64,000 nucleotides of DNA from Vibrio rhizosphaerae (GCF_024347095.1 NZ_AP024903.1:3348001-3412000), one strand, 5' to 3'. Counted from the stretch's first letter, positions 50,491 through 60,881 are shown. Notes: generated by a model from the letters alone, not told the origin. A program made the numbers and translations.

Positions 50491-51015
50491 CTATGACAGA
50501 AAAATCCACTGTGTGGCAGAAAATGCCTCTCTGAAATGTTGATTCCCGGACGCAACCAGATAATCGCTTGGCCGCTCGTTATTTTGGTGTTGTAGTTGTT
50601 TCAGCCTGTCCTTCACATCGGCAACCGAGCGCGGCTCCGGGCCGTGTTCAGTCTGAATCGCCTGAATATTATGTCGCATATCCAAGCGGGTCGGCACGCG
50701 GTTGCGGGCCATGTATTCGATCACCAATGCATCCGGCTGAAAAGAATAGGTGATACCAAGGGAAAGGGTTTCTTCGAGCTGAACATTACACCACTGCTCA
50801 ATCCGGTTATCTTTGATGCGAAATCGCCAATGAAAATCGTCGGTACTGACGACCTCATCGTTGTTGATGAGCTCTAACCGACCACTAAAAAACAATTTAC
50901 TCTGGGAGAACAACTGAAATACAACCGGTGTATGTGACGCGATTTCCAATTGCCAGTGATCATGAAACAACTGTGCCCGATCAGACACCTGAAATTCATC
51001 CGGGTCTATCTTCAC
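50491..51015 (-). CDS. Unrecognised 174-residue protein in the ara operon
   Basis: I do not recognise this protein. It has no signal peptide or membrane segment. It is predicted to be rich in beta strands with conserved-looking Trp and Asp residues (DDFHWRFRIKDNRIEQW, ITYSFQPDALVIEYMARN), somewhat like sugar-binding beta-sandwich folds. It lies 45 nt after araA on the same strand, so it is probably the last gene of araBDA-x. An aldose mutarotase-like role is a guess; it is too short for classical GalM. Confidence 0.75.
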   Translation of the reverse strand: MKIDPDEFQVSDRAQLFHDHWQLEIASHTPVVFQLFSQSKLFFSGRLELINNDEVVSTDDFHWRFRIKDNRIEQWCNVQLEETLSLGITYSFQPDALVIEYMARNRVPTRLDMRHNIQAIQTEHGPEPRSVADVKDRLKQLQHQNNERPSDYLVASGNQHFREAFSATQWIFLS

Positions 51016-51060
51016 ATTGGCTCCTTATGAGGTGCCTGCCATAGCAGGCACCAATCGGTT

Positions 51061-52563
51061 TTATATCTGGCCATTCAGCCGATAGTACAGGCTGTTATGT
51101 TTCAAATCTTGCTTATACTGACGCAAATCGGTGTGTGAATCGATCAGCGCCATCTCAATGCCAGCAATTTCAGCATAATCAGAGAGCATATCAACCGTCA
51201 CCGCCTGACTGTAGACCGTATGGTGAGCACCACCGCCATAAATCCAAGCTGTTGCAGCAACTTCAAGGCTTGGATGCGGTTCCCACAGCGCATGAGCAAC
51301 CGGTAGATTCGGTAACCCCTGTGGTGGTGTCACGGCATCAACAGTATTCACCAGCATCCGGAAGCGATCACCTAAATCAATCACAGAGACATTCAACGCC
51401 GGGCCAGACTTTCCGGTAAAAATCATCCGGGCAATCTGACAGTCACAACCGATGGTATGACGGTGAATCTCAATTTTTGGCCGAGCGGCGGCAATCGACG
51501 GACAGACTTCAAGCATGTGTGCGCCGAGAACCTGACTCCGCTCACTAAAATTATAAGTGTAATCTTCCATAAAAGAGGTACCGCCCGGCTTGCCTTGGCC
51601 CATGACTTTCATCATGCGGACCATCGCTGCGGTTTTCCAGTCCCCTTCACCGCCATAACCATAACCTTTTTCCATTAAGCGTTGTGTTGCCAGTCCGGGA
51701 AGGTTAGTCAGGCCAGTCAGATTCTCAAATGTATTGGCGAACGCACGTGCGCCTTTTTCAGTCAGAAATTGCTCCATCCCCAATTCAAGGCGGGCTTCCT
51801 GTTTGAGGATGGCCAGCGAATCACGGTCATTGAGTAAACCCGGCGCCATCTCATAAGTTGAAGCATATTCATCAATCAGCGTGGCTACATCATTGTCAGC
51901 AACTGCATTGACGCGCTCGCTCAGCTCACCCAAACCATAGGCATGCACTTCATAGCCAAACTTGATCTGTGCAGAGACTTTATTACCTTCGGTTACCGCA
52001 ACCTGACGCATGTTGTCACCAAAGCGTGCCACTTTCAGTTGCTGCGCTTCTGCAATCCCGACAGCCGCCCGGCACCAATCATCAATCTGACGATGCACCG
52101 CAACATCCTGCCAGTGTCCGGTCACAACTTTCCGGTTGAGGTTCAATCGTGTACCGATAAACCCAAACTCCCGACAACCATGTGCACTCTGGTTGAGGTT
52201 CATAAAGTCCATATCGATATCTTGCCACGGTAGTGCCGCATTAAACTGCGTGTGTAGGTGCAAGAACGGTTTGTTGAGCTGACTCAGACCGGCAATCCAC
52301 ATTTTGGCCGGAGAAAACGTGTGCATCCACAATACCAGTCCCACACAGTCCGGATCATTGTTTGCCCGGCGACACACTTCAAGAATTTCATCCGGTGTTT
52401 TGACAACTTCCTGTTCAGCCACAGTGACCGAAATATCAGCTGCGGCATTCAGTCCGGCAACCATCTCATGACTATCGGCAGCAACACGCTGCAAGACCTT
52501 TGGTCCATATAAATGCTGGGAACCCGTGACAAACCAGATCTGTTTCTTATCGAAAATTTTCAT
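51061..52563 (-). CDS. araA: L-arabinose isomerase
   Basis: Converts L-arabinose to L-ribulose with Mn2+. The 500-residue protein is E. coli length. The start [13 protein letters not shown], the [17 protein letters not shown] block, [17 protein letters not shown] and [11 protein letters not shown] hold the catalytic and metal-binding Glu/His residues. Third in the order araB-araD-araA, 9 nt after araD; E. coli has araB-araA-araD. Confidence 0.97.
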   Translation of the reverse strand: MKIFDKKQIWFVTGSQHLYGPKVLQRVAADSHEMVAGLNAAADISVTVAEQEVVKTPDEILEVCRRANNDPDCVGLVLWMHTFSPAKMWIAGLSQLNKPFLHLHTQFNAALPWQDIDMDFMNLNQSAHGCREFGFIGTRLNLNRKVVTGHWQDVAVHRQIDDWCRAAVGIAEAQQLKVARFGDNMRQVAVTEGNKVSAQIKFGYEVHAYGLGELSERVNAVADNDVATLIDEYASTYEMAPGLLNDRDSLAILKQEARLELGMEQFLTEKGARAFANTFENLTGLTNLPGLATQRLMEKGYGYGGEGDWKTAAMVRMMKVMGQGKPGGTSFMEDYTYNFSERSQVLGAHMLEVCPSIAAARPKIEIHRHTIGCDCQIARMIFTGKSGPALNVSVIDLGDRFRMLVNTVDAVTPPQGLPNLPVAHALWEPHPSLEVAATAWIYGGGAHHTVYSQAVTVDMLSDYAEIAGIEMALIDSHTDLRQYKQDLKHNSLYYRLNGQI

Positions 52564-52572
52564 CGTGTATCC

Positions 52573-53334
52573 TTATTTTTCGTGATGTTCCTGCTGTCCG
52601 TAATAAGCATTCTTACCGTGTTTACGCAGGTAATGCTTATCCAGCAATGTTTGATTAATGGCATCCACCCCAGCATTGATTTGCAGTGTTTTCAATGCCA
52701 TTGCAGCCACGGTTTCGAGTACAACAGCATTGTGTACCGCCTGATCGGGCGTTGTCCCCCAACTAAACGGGCCATGCTCTTTAACGATGATGCCCGGGAC
52801 GGCAAGCGGCTCTTGTTGCCCGATGGTTTCCACGATCACCCGGCCGGTATTCAGTTCGTAGTCCTGTTGAATTTCAGCATCGGAGAGCGAACGGGTACAC
52901 GGCACATGACCATAGAAATAATCTGCATGGGTGGTGCCTAAAGGAGGAATCGGCTTACCGGCCTGAGCCCAAGACGTCGCATTCATCGAGTGGGTATGCA
53001 CCACCCCCCCGATTTCAGGGTAAGTCCGATAGAGTTCCAGATGGGTTTCGGTATCTGAAGAGGGATTCAGATCGCCTTCTACACGCTGACCGGCCAGATT
53101 GACCACCACCATATTTGCCGGTGACAGATCTTCATAAGCGACCCCGCTCGGCTTAATCACCACCAAGCCGGATTCCCGGTCAACCCCGGAAACATTACCC
53201 CATGTGAAAGTCACGAGATTATGCTTTTGCAAATCCATGTTGGCTTTCCAGACCTGCTCCCGCAGCACATCCATCCGCGCTTTCCACGCCGCATTGACCA
53301 CAAAATCCGGGGTGAAAGAAACATCAATATTCAT
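52573..53334 (-). CDS. araD: L-ribulose-5-phosphate 4-epimerase
   Basis: Turns L-ribulose 5-phosphate into D-xylulose 5-phosphate, linking arabinose to the pentose phosphate pathway. The 253-residue class II aldolase-like protein has [27 protein letters not shown] with zinc-binding His residues, and a further His near TTHADYFYG. It overlaps araB by 4 bp (ATGA). Confidence 0.97.
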   Translation of the reverse strand: MNIDVSFTPDFVVNAAWKARMDVLREQVWKANMDLQKHNLVTFTWGNVSGVDRESGLVVIKPSGVAYEDLSPANMVVVNLAGQRVEGDLNPSSDTETHLELYRTYPEIGGVVHTHSMNATSWAQAGKPIPPLGTTHADYFYGHVPCTRSLSDAEIQQDYELNTGRVIVETIGQQEPLAVPGIIVKEHGPFSWGTTPDQAVHNAVVLETVAAMALKTLQINAGVDAINQTLLDKHYLRKHGKNAYYGQQEHHEK

Positions 53335-55040
53335 GCATCCTCCTTTGATAACGAATCATCTAAACGATCCTGAGATAGCTGCTCAAGAGACTGTCCTAAA
53401 TGGCGGTACATGGTGTAGCGCGATTCGCGCAGATTTGACTGGGTCGCTGTCGGGACATAAGTCCGGCTGATCGGGCTTGCCATTTGTGTCTGAGCATCTT
53501 GGGTCGTCGCATAGACACCGGCAGCCACGGCGGCAAAAATGGCGGCCCCCAGCGCACAGCACTGCTCAGATTCAGCCACGACAATTTCCCGGCCAATCAC
53601 ATTGGCACAGGTCTGCATGACATAAGGTGATTTTTGCGAAATCCCGCCAATGGCAATCAGTCGATTGACATCCACACCCTGACTGACAAAGCAGTCGACA
53701 ATCGCTTTCGCACCATGTGCGGTTGCTTCTACCAGTCCGGCAAATAAATCAACCGCGGTCGAGCCAAGATTCAACTCGGCAATTGCACCTTTCAGCCGCT
53801 GATTGGCATTGGGTGTCCGGCGACCATTATGCCAGTCCACCGCCAGCGCCTGATTACCGCCTTCTTCCAAAGCAGCCGCTGCCTGAGTTAATTGCGGGAT
53901 CAGAGCATTCTCAAACTCAGCCAGATCAAAACTGACCTCCGGATGGTCACGCAGATACTGCTCAACCGGCCAGACCAACAGCCGTTTATACCAGGCGTAG
54001 ATATCGCCGAATGCAGATTGCCCCGCTTCCAGCGCCGTCATATTCGGCAAAGCACTGCCCAGCACCTGACCGCAGATCCCGGCGATCGCTTTGTCCGCAA
54101 CCTGTTGGGGATCAACCATCAAAATGTCACAGGTCGATGTACCAATGACTTTGACTAAGTCATGAGCCCCGGCCCCGGCACCGACAGCTCCCATGTGACA
54201 ATCAAACTCACCGACCGCTATGGCAATCCCGGCAGGTAACCCTAGCTGGGCGGCCCACTCATCGGTCAGATAGCCTGCGACCTGATCCGCGGTATAAACA
54301 TCGTGATACATCCGCTCCCGTAATCCGGCCAAAGTCGGTGAAACGGCAGTCAGAAATGCTTCTGAGGGAAGTCCGCCCCATGACTCATGCCACATCACCT
54401 TGTGCCCCGCGGCACAAACGCCCCGGCGTAACTGTTCAGGATGCTGATGACCACTCAGTATGGCGGGAACCCAGTCACACAATTCGACCCAGCTGTAGGC
54501 ATGTTGTGCCACCTCGGCATCTTGTTCACTCACCCAAGCGGCTTTCGCCCAGAACCATTCTGATGAATAAATTCCGCCGACATAACGGGTGTAATCAGGA
54601 AAGTCATTGCTGTGTGCCAGTTGGTTAATCCGTTCAGCCATAGAGACCGAGGTATGATCTTTCCAGAGAATAAACATGGCGTTCGGGTTATCGGCAAACT
54701 CCGGTCGCAGTGCCAATACCTGCCCGTCGGCATCAATTGGCGCGGGAGTTGAACCGGTTGAATCCACCCCGATCCCAACGACCGAGTGCGCGATATCCGC
54801 ACTCACCTGAGCCACAGCATCTTGTATGGCTTGTGTCATTGACTCCAAATAGTCCTTTGGATGATGGCGAAACTGCGATCGTGCCGGTTGGCAGTATTTG
54901 CCCTCTTTCCATCTGGGATACTCTGCTACCCCGGATGCCAACTCAGCACCGGAACGAGCATTGACCAATAAAGCCCGGACTGAATCTGAACCGAAATCCA
55001 AACCAATCACACAGGGCTCACTCTGCTGCCTATTCTCCAT
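53331..55040 (-). CDS. araB: Ribulokinase
   Basis: Phosphorylates L-ribulose. The 569-residue FGGY kinase has [13 protein letters not shown] near the start, [10 protein letters not shown], and the C-terminal [22 protein letters not shown]-binding block. The start at 55040 has GGGGA 6 nt upstream; a frame to 55076 has none. First gene of araBDA, read from the AraC-controlled promoter at 55231-55268. Confidence 0.96.
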   Translation of the reverse strand: MENRQQSEPCVIGLDFGSDSVRALLVNARSGAELASGVAEYPRWKEGKYCQPARSQFRHHPKDYLESMTQAIQDAVAQVSADIAHSVVGIGVDSTGSTPAPIDADGQVLALRPEFADNPNAMFILWKDHTSVSMAERINQLAHSNDFPDYTRYVGGIYSSEWFWAKAAWVSEQDAEVAQHAYSWVELCDWVPAILSGHQHPEQLRRGVCAAGHKVMWHESWGGLPSEAFLTAVSPTLAGLRERMYHDVYTADQVAGYLTDEWAAQLGLPAGIAIAVGEFDCHMGAVGAGAGAHDLVKVIGTSTCDILMVDPQQVADKAIAGICGQVLGSALPNMTALEAGQSAFGDIYAWYKRLLVWPVEQYLRDHPEVSFDLAEFENALIPQLTQAAAALEEGGNQALAVDWHNGRRTPNANQRLKGAIAELNLGSTAVDLFAGLVEATAHGAKAIVDCFVSQGVDVNRLIAIGGISQKSPYVMQTCANVIGREIVVAESEQCCALGAAIFAAVAAGVYATTQDAQTQMASPISRTYVPTATQSNLRESRYTMYRHLGQSLEQLSQDRLDDSLSKEDA

Positions 55041-55230
55041 AACTATCCCCATCTTCAAGTCACCCGCCCCATGCAACGTTTATCTCTGGCGATAAACAAT
55101 CCGCATTGACAAGTCATCATCACGAACCGTTCTTCATCACCACCGATAAATCGTTGCCACTGAGACGGTATCGCAAGCTCACAGTTGATATTCAATGTTG
55201 TCAGTTATAGCGGTGGAACGAAGAAGGGAA

Positions 55231-55268
55231 CATGAACACCGTAGCTAAAAATATGGATAAAAACGCCA
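55231..55268 (-). promoter_or_regulatory. AraC sites araI1-araI2 upstream of araB
   Basis: On the minus strand TGGCGTTTTTATCCATA (55268-55252) matches E. coli araI1 (TAGCATTTTTATCCATA) at 15 of 17 positions. After 4 bp follows TAGCTACGGTGTTCATG (55247-55231), the I2-like half-site with TAGC. The 21-bp direct-repeat spacing equals that of E. coli. A TATAAC near 55206-55211 is a plausible araB -10. Confidence 0.85.
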
Positions 55269-55422
55269 CGACTGTTTTTTTGAGGTTTCGCTTAAAAAAT
55301 ATGCATCTTGAAGATTTATCGCCATATGAGCCATTTAAAATCATATATGCACGAATAAAAGGCTATTTAAATCGAGAATAGTATCATTTTGAGAGCTGAG
55401 TCATGTTGTCTCACGCTATATA

Positions 55423-55439
55423 CATGGACAAAAACGCTA
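55423..55439 (+). promoter_or_regulatory. AraC half-site upstream of araF
   Basis: CATGGACAAAAACGCTA matches the complement of E. coli araI1 at 15 of 17 positions. It lies about 100 bp before araF and 12 bp from a CRP site, so it probably controls araFGH. Confidence 0.75.
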
Positions 55440-55450
55440 CCTTTCATTGC

Positions 55451-55466
55451 TGTGATTTTCATCACT
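55451..55466 (+). promoter_or_regulatory. CRP site upstream of araFGH
   Basis: TGTGA-TTTTCA-TCACT matches the CRP core at 9 of 10 positions, 75 bp before araF. With the AraC half-site beside it, it suggests combined arabinose and cAMP control. Confidence 0.75.
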
Positions 55467-55540
55467 TCAATCCTGCGCGGCTTGTACAAATAATGTGCCC
55501 GAAACACCCCCCTACAATAACCAGTGGATGGAATAGCAAA

Positions 55541-56545
55541 ATGAAGACGATAAGAAAAACACTCGCTGTCGCCGCTTTAGCAGGGACCGCACTCCTCAGT
55601 GCCTCTGCTCATGCTTTCTTTGGTAACGATGATGACACGCTCAAACTCGGTTATCTGGTGAAACAACCTGAAGAGCCTTGGTTCCAGACTGAATGGAATT
55701 TTGCTGAAAAAGCCGGTAAAGAGTATGGCTTTGAAGTGATTAAAATGGCGGTTCCCGATGGTGAGAAAACCCTCAACGCGATTGATACCCTTGCCGCGAG
55801 CGGTGCCAAAGGTTTTGTCATCTGTACCCCGGATCCGAAACTCGGGCCAGCGATTATGGCCAAAGCCAAAAGTTATGATCTCAAAGTGATCACAGTTGAC
55901 GATCAGTTCCTCAATGCCAAAGGCAAACCAATGACGAATGTGCCCTTGGTAATGATGGCTGCCAGTCAAATCGGTCAGCGTCAGGGCCAAGAGCTGTATA
56001 AAGAAATGCAAAAGCGTGGCTGGAACCCGGCCAACAGCGCGGTCATGGCCATTACCGCCGATGAACTGGATACAGCCCGTCGCCGGGTAGACGGCTCGAT
56101 TGCGGCACTGAAAGAAGCGGGCTTCCCTGCCAATCAGATTTATCGTGTCCCCACCAAAACCAACGATATCCCCGGTGCACTCGATGCCGCCAACTCACTG
56201 TTAGTGCAATACCCTAATGTCAAACACTGGCTGGTGGTCGGTATGAACGACAACACTGTTTTAGGTGGTATTCGCGCAACCGAAGGTCAAGGCTTTGATG
56301 CGCAGAATGTCATTGGTATCGGGATTAACGGTGTCGATGCAGTTAACGAACTGGCGAAATCCAAACCGACCGGCTTCTACGGTTCTTTACTGCCAAGTCC
56401 GGACGTTCATGGCTTTAAGAGTATCGAATCGCTGTATAAATGGGTCAAAGATGGTGTCGAACCGAAGAAATTCGTTGAAGTCACCGATGTTGTTCTGATT
56501 ACCCGCGAGAACTACAAAGCCGAGTTGAAGAAAAAAGGACTGTAA
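55541..56545 (+). CDS. araF: L-arabinose periplasmic binding protein
   Basis: A 334-residue binding protein of the AraFGH ABC importer. The signal peptide is MKTIRKTLAVAALAGTALLSASAHA, then the mature part with GYLVKQPEEPWFQTEWNFAEKAGK, ITADELDTARRR and WLVVGMNDNTVLGG, the typical AraF segments. The start at 55541 is chosen because it begins the signal peptide; an upstream frame to 55403 would run through the AraC and CRP sites. Confidence 0.96.
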   Translation: MKTIRKTLAVAALAGTALLSASAHAFFGNDDDTLKLGYLVKQPEEPWFQTEWNFAEKAGKEYGFEVIKMAVPDGEKTLNAIDTLAASGAKGFVICTPDPKLGPAIMAKAKSYDLKVITVDDQFLNAKGKPMTNVPLVMMAASQIGQRQGQELYKEMQKRGWNPANSAVMAITADELDTARRRVDGSIAALKEAGFPANQIYRVPTKTNDIPGALDAANSLLVQYPNVKHWLVVGMNDNTVLGGIRATEGQGFDAQNVIGIGINGVDAVNELAKSKPTGFYGSLLPSPDVHGFKSIESLYKWVKDGVEPKKFVEVTDVVLITRENYKAELKKKGL

Positions 56546-56553
56546 TTTGCGGC

Positions 56554-56577
56554 AGGTGGCACAATGTTGTGCCACCT
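56554..56577. repeat. Palindromic hairpin between araF and araG
   Basis: AGGTGGCACAA and TTGTGCCACCT are perfect complements separated by 2 nt. The hairpin starts 9 nt after the araF stop. Such hairpins after binding-protein genes often protect the upstream mRNA so that more binding protein than transporter is made. Confidence 0.75.
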
Positions 56578-56599
56578 TCTGAACCCACAGGAGGCCACT

Positions 56600-58117
56600 A
56601 TGGCAGCATTGCCCTCTTCTTTAGAGTTTAGTCAGATTTCAAAGCACTTTCCGGGCGTCAAAGCGCTCTCGAATATAAATTTTCGAGTCCAGAGCAGCAG
56701 TATTCATGCGTTGATGGGCGAAAATGGTGCCGGGAAATCGACCTTGCTGAAAATTCTCAGCGGACTCTATCAACCCACAGAAGGACAATTGATCATTGAT
56801 GGTCAGTCCGCTGTATTTTCCTCGACCGTCGATGCACTCAATCACGGGATCGCGATTATCTATCAAGAGCTGAACCTCGTTCCGGAACTCAGCGTGGCGG
56901 AAAATATTTATCTGGGCCAGTTGCCGACCAAAAACGGGTCGGTTGATCGGGACACTCTACACCGCAACGCCCGGGAACAGTTACTGCGACTCGGGGAAGA
57001 TTTTGACCCATCCCGTCCACTGAAAGAATTCTCAATTGGTCAGTGGCAGATGGTTGAAATTGCCAAAGCACTGAGTCGGAATGCACAAATCATTGCCTTC
57101 GACGAACCGACCAGTAGTTTGTCACAGCGGGAAATCCAGAATTTATTTAAAGTGATTCGTGAACTGCGTAATGACGGCAAAATCATTCTTTATGTATCAC
57201 ACCGGATGGAAGAAATCTTCGAGCTGTGTGATGCCATTACCATTTTCAAAGACGGGACGCACGTCCAGACCTTCGATACATTAGCTGATCTCACCAATGA
57301 CCGTCTCGTTGAGCTGATGGTCGGACGGGAAATCAATGATATCTATCACTACCGTGGTCGCGAATATCGGGGCAGCGGACTGAAAATTGACGAACTCATG
57401 GGACCGGGGCTCACCCAACCCGTTTCTCTGGACATTCAGCGCGGAGAAATCCTTGGGCTGTTCGGCCTTGTCGGTGCCGGCCGGACTGAACTGACCCGGC
57501 TGATTTTCGGTGCAGATAAAGCAACCGCCGGTACGATTACCATTCAAGGTGAAACCGTGCGGATTCACTCCCCCGGTGAAGCGATTCGCGCCGGTGTGAC
57601 CCTCTGCCCCGAAGACCGTAAAGCAGACGGCATCGTGCCGATTCTTTCCGTTCGCGAAAACACCAATATCAGCGCCCGGCCTGATTTTCTCAAGTCAGGC
57701 GGACGTATCGACTTTCGCTGGGAAGAGAAAAATGCCCAGTTACAGTGCGATGCACTGAACGTGAAAGCGGCCTCTCTCGACCAACTGATCGGTGAGCTTT
57801 CCGGCGGGAACCAGCAAAAAGTGATTCTTGCCCGCTGGCTCTCGACGGATATGAAAGTCATCCTGCTCGACGAACCGACCCGAGGGATCGATGTCGGTGC
57901 AAAATCTGAAATTTATGAATTGATCTTCAAATTGGCAGAAAACGGTGTCGCCGTACTCGTGGTCTCCAGTGACCTGCCAGAAGTGTTGGGGATTTCCGAC
58001 CGATTACTGGTCATGAAAGACGGGGCAATCTCCGGAGAACTGCAACGCGATCAATTTGACGAACAAACCGCATTACGTCTGGCGATGTTGGGTGCAACCA
58101 ACCCCGTCGCAGCATAG
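56600..58117 (+). CDS. araG: L-arabinose ABC transporter ATP-binding protein
   Basis: The 505-residue double ATPase of the importer. The first ABC half has Walker [10 protein letters not shown] and the second the degenerate GLVGAGRTE, typical of sugar importers. [15 protein letters not shown] and [18 protein letters not shown] mark the second half. AGGAGG lies 5 nt before the ATG at 56600, which rules out the longer frame. Confidence 0.96.
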   Translation: MAALPSSLEFSQISKHFPGVKALSNINFRVQSSSIHALMGENGAGKSTLLKILSGLYQPTEGQLIIDGQSAVFSSTVDALNHGIAIIYQELNLVPELSVAENIYLGQLPTKNGSVDRDTLHRNAREQLLRLGEDFDPSRPLKEFSIGQWQMVEIAKALSRNAQIIAFDEPTSSLSQREIQNLFKVIRELRNDGKIILYVSHRMEEIFELCDAITIFKDGTHVQTFDTLADLTNDRLVELMVGREINDIYHYRGREYRGSGLKIDELMGPGLTQPVSLDIQRGEILGLFGLVGAGRTELTRLIFGADKATAGTITIQGETVRIHSPGEAIRAGVTLCPEDRKADGIVPILSVRENTNISARPDFLKSGGRIDFRWEEKNAQLQCDALNVKAASLDQLIGELSGGNQQKVILARWLSTDMKVILLDEPTRGIDVGAKSEIYELIFKLAENGVAVLVVSSDLPEVLGISDRLLVMKDGAISGELQRDQFDEQTALRLAMLGATNPVAA

Positions 58118-58129
58118 AGGAAATCAGTC

Positions 58130-59119
58130 ATGGCCATTACAACCACCAAACCGAATACCAATGAGACGAAGAAACCGAGCATCGATTTCTCCCACATCTG
58201 GGATAAGTTCGGGATGCTCATTGTATTTGCAGGGCTGTTTCTGCTCTGCGCTTTTTTTGTGCCCTATTTTGCCACCTTCATCAATATGAAAGGATTGGGG
58301 CTGGCGATCTCCATGAGCGGCATGGTCGCTTGTGCGATGTTATTCTGCCTCGCCTGTGGCGACCTTGACCTTTCAGTTGCGTCGGTCATTGCCTGCGCCG
58401 GGGTCGTCACCGCGGTTGCAATTAATGCCACCAGCAGTGTGACCCTCGGCATCATTGCCGGATTATTGTCCGGGGTCTTCTTTGGCCTGATCAATGGCTT
58501 TGTCATCGCCAAACTACAAGTCAATGCCCTGATCACGACACTGGCAACCATGCAGATCGCACGCGGACTGGGTTACATCATCTCGGACGGGAAAGCGGTC
58601 GGGATTACCGAAGAAAGCTTTTTCGCACTGGGTAACTCTTCTGTTCTGGGGATTCCGACACCAATCTGGCTGACGATTATCACGTTTATCATTTTCGCAT
58701 TTCTGCTCAACCGGACAGTTTACGGTCGCAATACACTCGCGATCGGCGGTAACGAAGAAGCAGCCCGTCTGGCCGGGGTCAATGTGGTCAAAACCAAACT
58801 GATTATCTTCACCGTGTCCGGGTTTATTTCTGCGCTTGCGGGTGTGATTCTCGCGGCCCGGATGACCAGTGGTCAGCCGATGACTTCCGTCGGTTTCGAA
58901 CTGGTGGTCATCTCAGCCTGTGTTCTGGGTGGAGTGTCGCTGAAAGGCGGGGTGGGTAAAGTATCTTATGTGATTGCCGGGGTCCTGATTCTGGGTACAG
59001 TTGAGAATGCGATGAACCTGCTCAACATGTCACCGTTCGCACAATATGTGGTTCGGGGCTCGATTCTGTTAGCTGCGGTTATTTTTGACCGTTACAAACA
59101 GCAATCAAGAAAGGTTTAA
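58130..59119 (+). CDS. araH: L-arabinose ABC transporter permease
   Basis: The 329-residue permease, forming the membrane channel of AraFGH. About eight or nine hydrophobic segments and the family blocks CGDLDLSVASVIACAG and LAIGGNEEAARLAGVNV are present. It starts 12 nt after araG. A hairpin with a CCCTCAG/CTGAGGG stem (59160-59184) follows but lacks a U tract. Confidence 0.95.
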   Translation: MAITTTKPNTNETKKPSIDFSHIWDKFGMLIVFAGLFLLCAFFVPYFATFINMKGLGLAISMSGMVACAMLFCLACGDLDLSVASVIACAGVVTAVAINATSSVTLGIIAGLLSGVFFGLINGFVIAKLQVNALITTLATMQIARGLGYIISDGKAVGITEESFFALGNSSVLGIPTPIWLTIITFIIFAFLLNRTVYGRNTLAIGGNEEAARLAGVNVVKTKLIIFTVSGFISALAGVILAARMTSGQPMTSVGFELVVISACVLGGVSLKGGVGKVSYVIAGVLILGTVENAMNLLNMSPFAQYVVRGSILLAAVIFDRYKQQSRKV

Positions 59120-59211
59120 GGTTTCGGCTTAAGCGCCATCTGGCAAATGATTTACAAAGCCCTCAGACAGGAAACTGCTGAGGGTCAGCGTTAGCCTTCA
59201 TGAAGCTTGCT

Positions 59212-59247
59212 ATACTAAAAGTGATAGAATAGTATCACTTTTAGTAT
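59212..59247. promoter_or_regulatory. Operator-like 15-bp inverted repeat of the toxin-antitoxin operon
   Basis: ATACTAAAAGTGATA (59212-59226) and TATCACTTTTAGTAT (59233-59247) are perfect complements around GAATAG. It ends 18 bp before the antitoxin start. Phd/YefM antitoxins bind such palindromes to repress their own operon, so it probably is the operator. Confidence 0.75.
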
Positions 59248-59265
59248 TCCTGTGGAGCGGCTCTC

Positions 59266-59523
59266 ATGAAAGTAGAACTAGTTACATCACTCAAACGTCA
59301 AGCAACGAAGATCCTTGCCGATCTCCACGACACGAAAGAACCCGTGTTGATTACTGAACACGGTAAGCCATCGGCATATCTGGTTGATGTTGATGATTAC
59401 GAGTTTATGCAAAATCGTTTGGCGATTCTGGAGGGGATTGCACGAGGTGAGCGCGCATTAGCTGATGGTAAAATGATGAGTCACGATGAAGCCAGGGACA
59501 AAATGTCAAAATGGCTGAAATAA
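59266..59523 (+). CDS. Phd/YefM-family antitoxin
   Basis: An 85-residue antitoxin. The N-terminal Phd fold has KRQATKILADLHDTKEPVLITEHGKPSAYLVDVDDYE, the family signature; the C-terminal tail is charged and would wrap the toxin. GTGGAG lies upstream of the ATG. It overlaps the toxin gene by 13 bp. It neutralises the toxin and should autorepress through the inverted repeat just upstream. Confidence 0.92.
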   Translation: MKVELVTSLKRQATKILADLHDTKEPVLITEHGKPSAYLVDVDDYEFMQNRLAILEGIARGERALADGKMMSHDEARDKMSKWLK

Positions 59524-59813
59524 TCTGGACGGAGTCAGCACTATCTGATCTTAATGACATCGCTGAATACATCGCACTTGAAAATGTTGTCGCTGCACAG
59601 CAATTGGTTCACATGCTCTTCTCTAAAGTTGAACATCTGGAAAACCTCCCTGAATCGGGTCGCGTTCCGCCCGAGCTAGAACATCTCAGTTATCGTGAAA
59701 TTGTCGTTAATCCGTGTCGGATTTTCTATAAACAAGACAGCGACAAAGTCTTTATTCTGTTAGTCATGCGCGCAGAGAGAGATTTGCGTAAGTTTCTATT
59801 GAGTAAGCAATAA
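59511..59813 (+). CDS. RelE/ParE-superfamily toxin
   Basis: A 100-residue toxin. IIWTESALSDLNDIAEYIALEN at the start, LENLPESGRVPPEL in the middle and RIFYKQDSDKVFILLVMRAERDLRKFL at the end are the ParE-type pattern; ParE poisons gyrase, RelE cuts mRNA. The sequence looks nearer ParE, so gyrase is the likelier target, but activity cannot be read. No frameshift is seen, so the pair looks intact. Confidence 0.9.
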   Translation: MAEIIWTESALSDLNDIAEYIALENVVAAQQLVHMLFSKVEHLENLPESGRVPPELEHLSYREIVVNPCRIFYKQDSDKVFILLVMRAERDLRKFLLSKQ

Positions 59814-59984
59814 CCTTTTGAGTAAGCAATAAGCCTTGCGAATGAGCGACATACAAACGCTATAGCTTTGAATTGAATCGCATTTTTCTCAGTAACCGAC
59901 GTAAAGTGAAGGTTGATGGTGTTCTTTGTTGACACCTTCTTTTATGCTACTGCTATTCATCCACCACTAACTCATGTCGTGATT

Positions 59985-60881
59985 ATGAAAACATTCCTCG
60001 ACCACCTGCCTGAATCGAAACAGCAAGAACTGACCGCCATTTCAACGATTCTGCGTGACACGCTGGAAGACTACCTTCAGGGCAAAACGGGGAGTAAAAG
60101 CGAGTTTCGTATCCTGAAAGTCATCCTGTTTGGCAGTCATGCCAGAGGTGACTGGGTTAACGATCCGGTCAATGGGTATATCAGCGATTACGATATTCTG
60201 GTAATCGTTAACAAAGCAGCACTGGTTGAAGAAGATGTGGTCTGGCAGCGAGCTAAAGAGCAGATTGAGCGCAAAGTGACTTCTGCACCTCTGGGGCTGA
60301 TTGTCCATGACTTGCAGGAAGTGAATGAACGCCTGCAACAAGGGCATTACTTTTTTAAGAGTATTCGTGAAGAAGGGATAGAGCTATTTGCTGCAACACC
60401 AAAACCGCTGGCGGAGCCGGGCGATTTGACCGAGGCCGAAAAACAGGAAATTGCCCGCAAACATTACGCACAGTGGTTTGAAAGCGCAGAGCAATTTTTC
60501 GTTTCCTATAAAGATGATCTCAAACGGCAATGGCTTAAAAAGTCCGCTTTTATGCTTCATCAATCTGCTGAACGCTTTTTGGCCTGTGCCCTGCTCACCT
60601 GTACCAACTACCTGCCCAAGTCCCACAATATCGAAAAGCTCGCAAAGCTGTGCGCCCAAATCGATGCTGAATTTGCAACAATTTTCCCACTTGATAACAA
60701 ATTCCACCGCCGTAGTTTCCGCCGCCTGCAACGGGCGTATATCGAAGCCCGCTATTCAGAACATTATGAAATCACCGCAGAAGAGCTGACCTACCTCGAA
60801 AGTGAAGTGTTACGTCTAAAAGCGTTAGTGGAACAGATTTGTCTCACGCGGCTGGGTTATACTGAGTGTCTGTTGCACTGA
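59985..60881 (+). CDS. Nucleotidyltransferase-HEPN fusion protein
   Basis: A 298-residue protein joining a minimal nucleotidyltransferase (GSHARGDW at 50-57 and DYD at 68-70, about 35-150) with a C-terminal HEPN domain (about 165-290, with FMLHQSAERFLACALL, KSHNIEKLAKLC and YIEARYSEHYEI). Separate MNT and HEPN proteins form toxin-antitoxin pairs in which the MNT AMPylates the HEPN RNase. Here both are one chain. A classical Rx4-6H is not clear; R and H in RYSEH are 4 apart. The start at 59985 fits the domain; frames from 59913 have poor support. It follows the toxin-antitoxin pair. Confidence 0.85.
   Translation: MKTFLDHLPESKQQELTAISTILRDTLEDYLQGKTGSKSEFRILKVILFGSHARGDWVNDPVNGYISDYDILVIVNKAALVEEDVVWQRAKEQIERKVTSAPLGLIVHDLQEVNERLQQGHYFFKSIREEGIELFAATPKPLAEPGDLTEAEKQEIARKHYAQWFESAEQFFVSYKDDLKRQWLKKSAFMLHQSAERFLACALLTCTNYLPKSHNIEKLAKLCAQIDAEFATIFPLDNKFHRRSFRRLQRAYIEARYSEHYEITAEELTYLESEVLRLKALVEQICLTRLGYTECLLH

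Noticed and set aside
55403..55540. 46-residue N-terminal extension of AraF
   Set aside because: It would place AraC and CRP sites inside the gene and precede a clear signal peptide starting at 55541.
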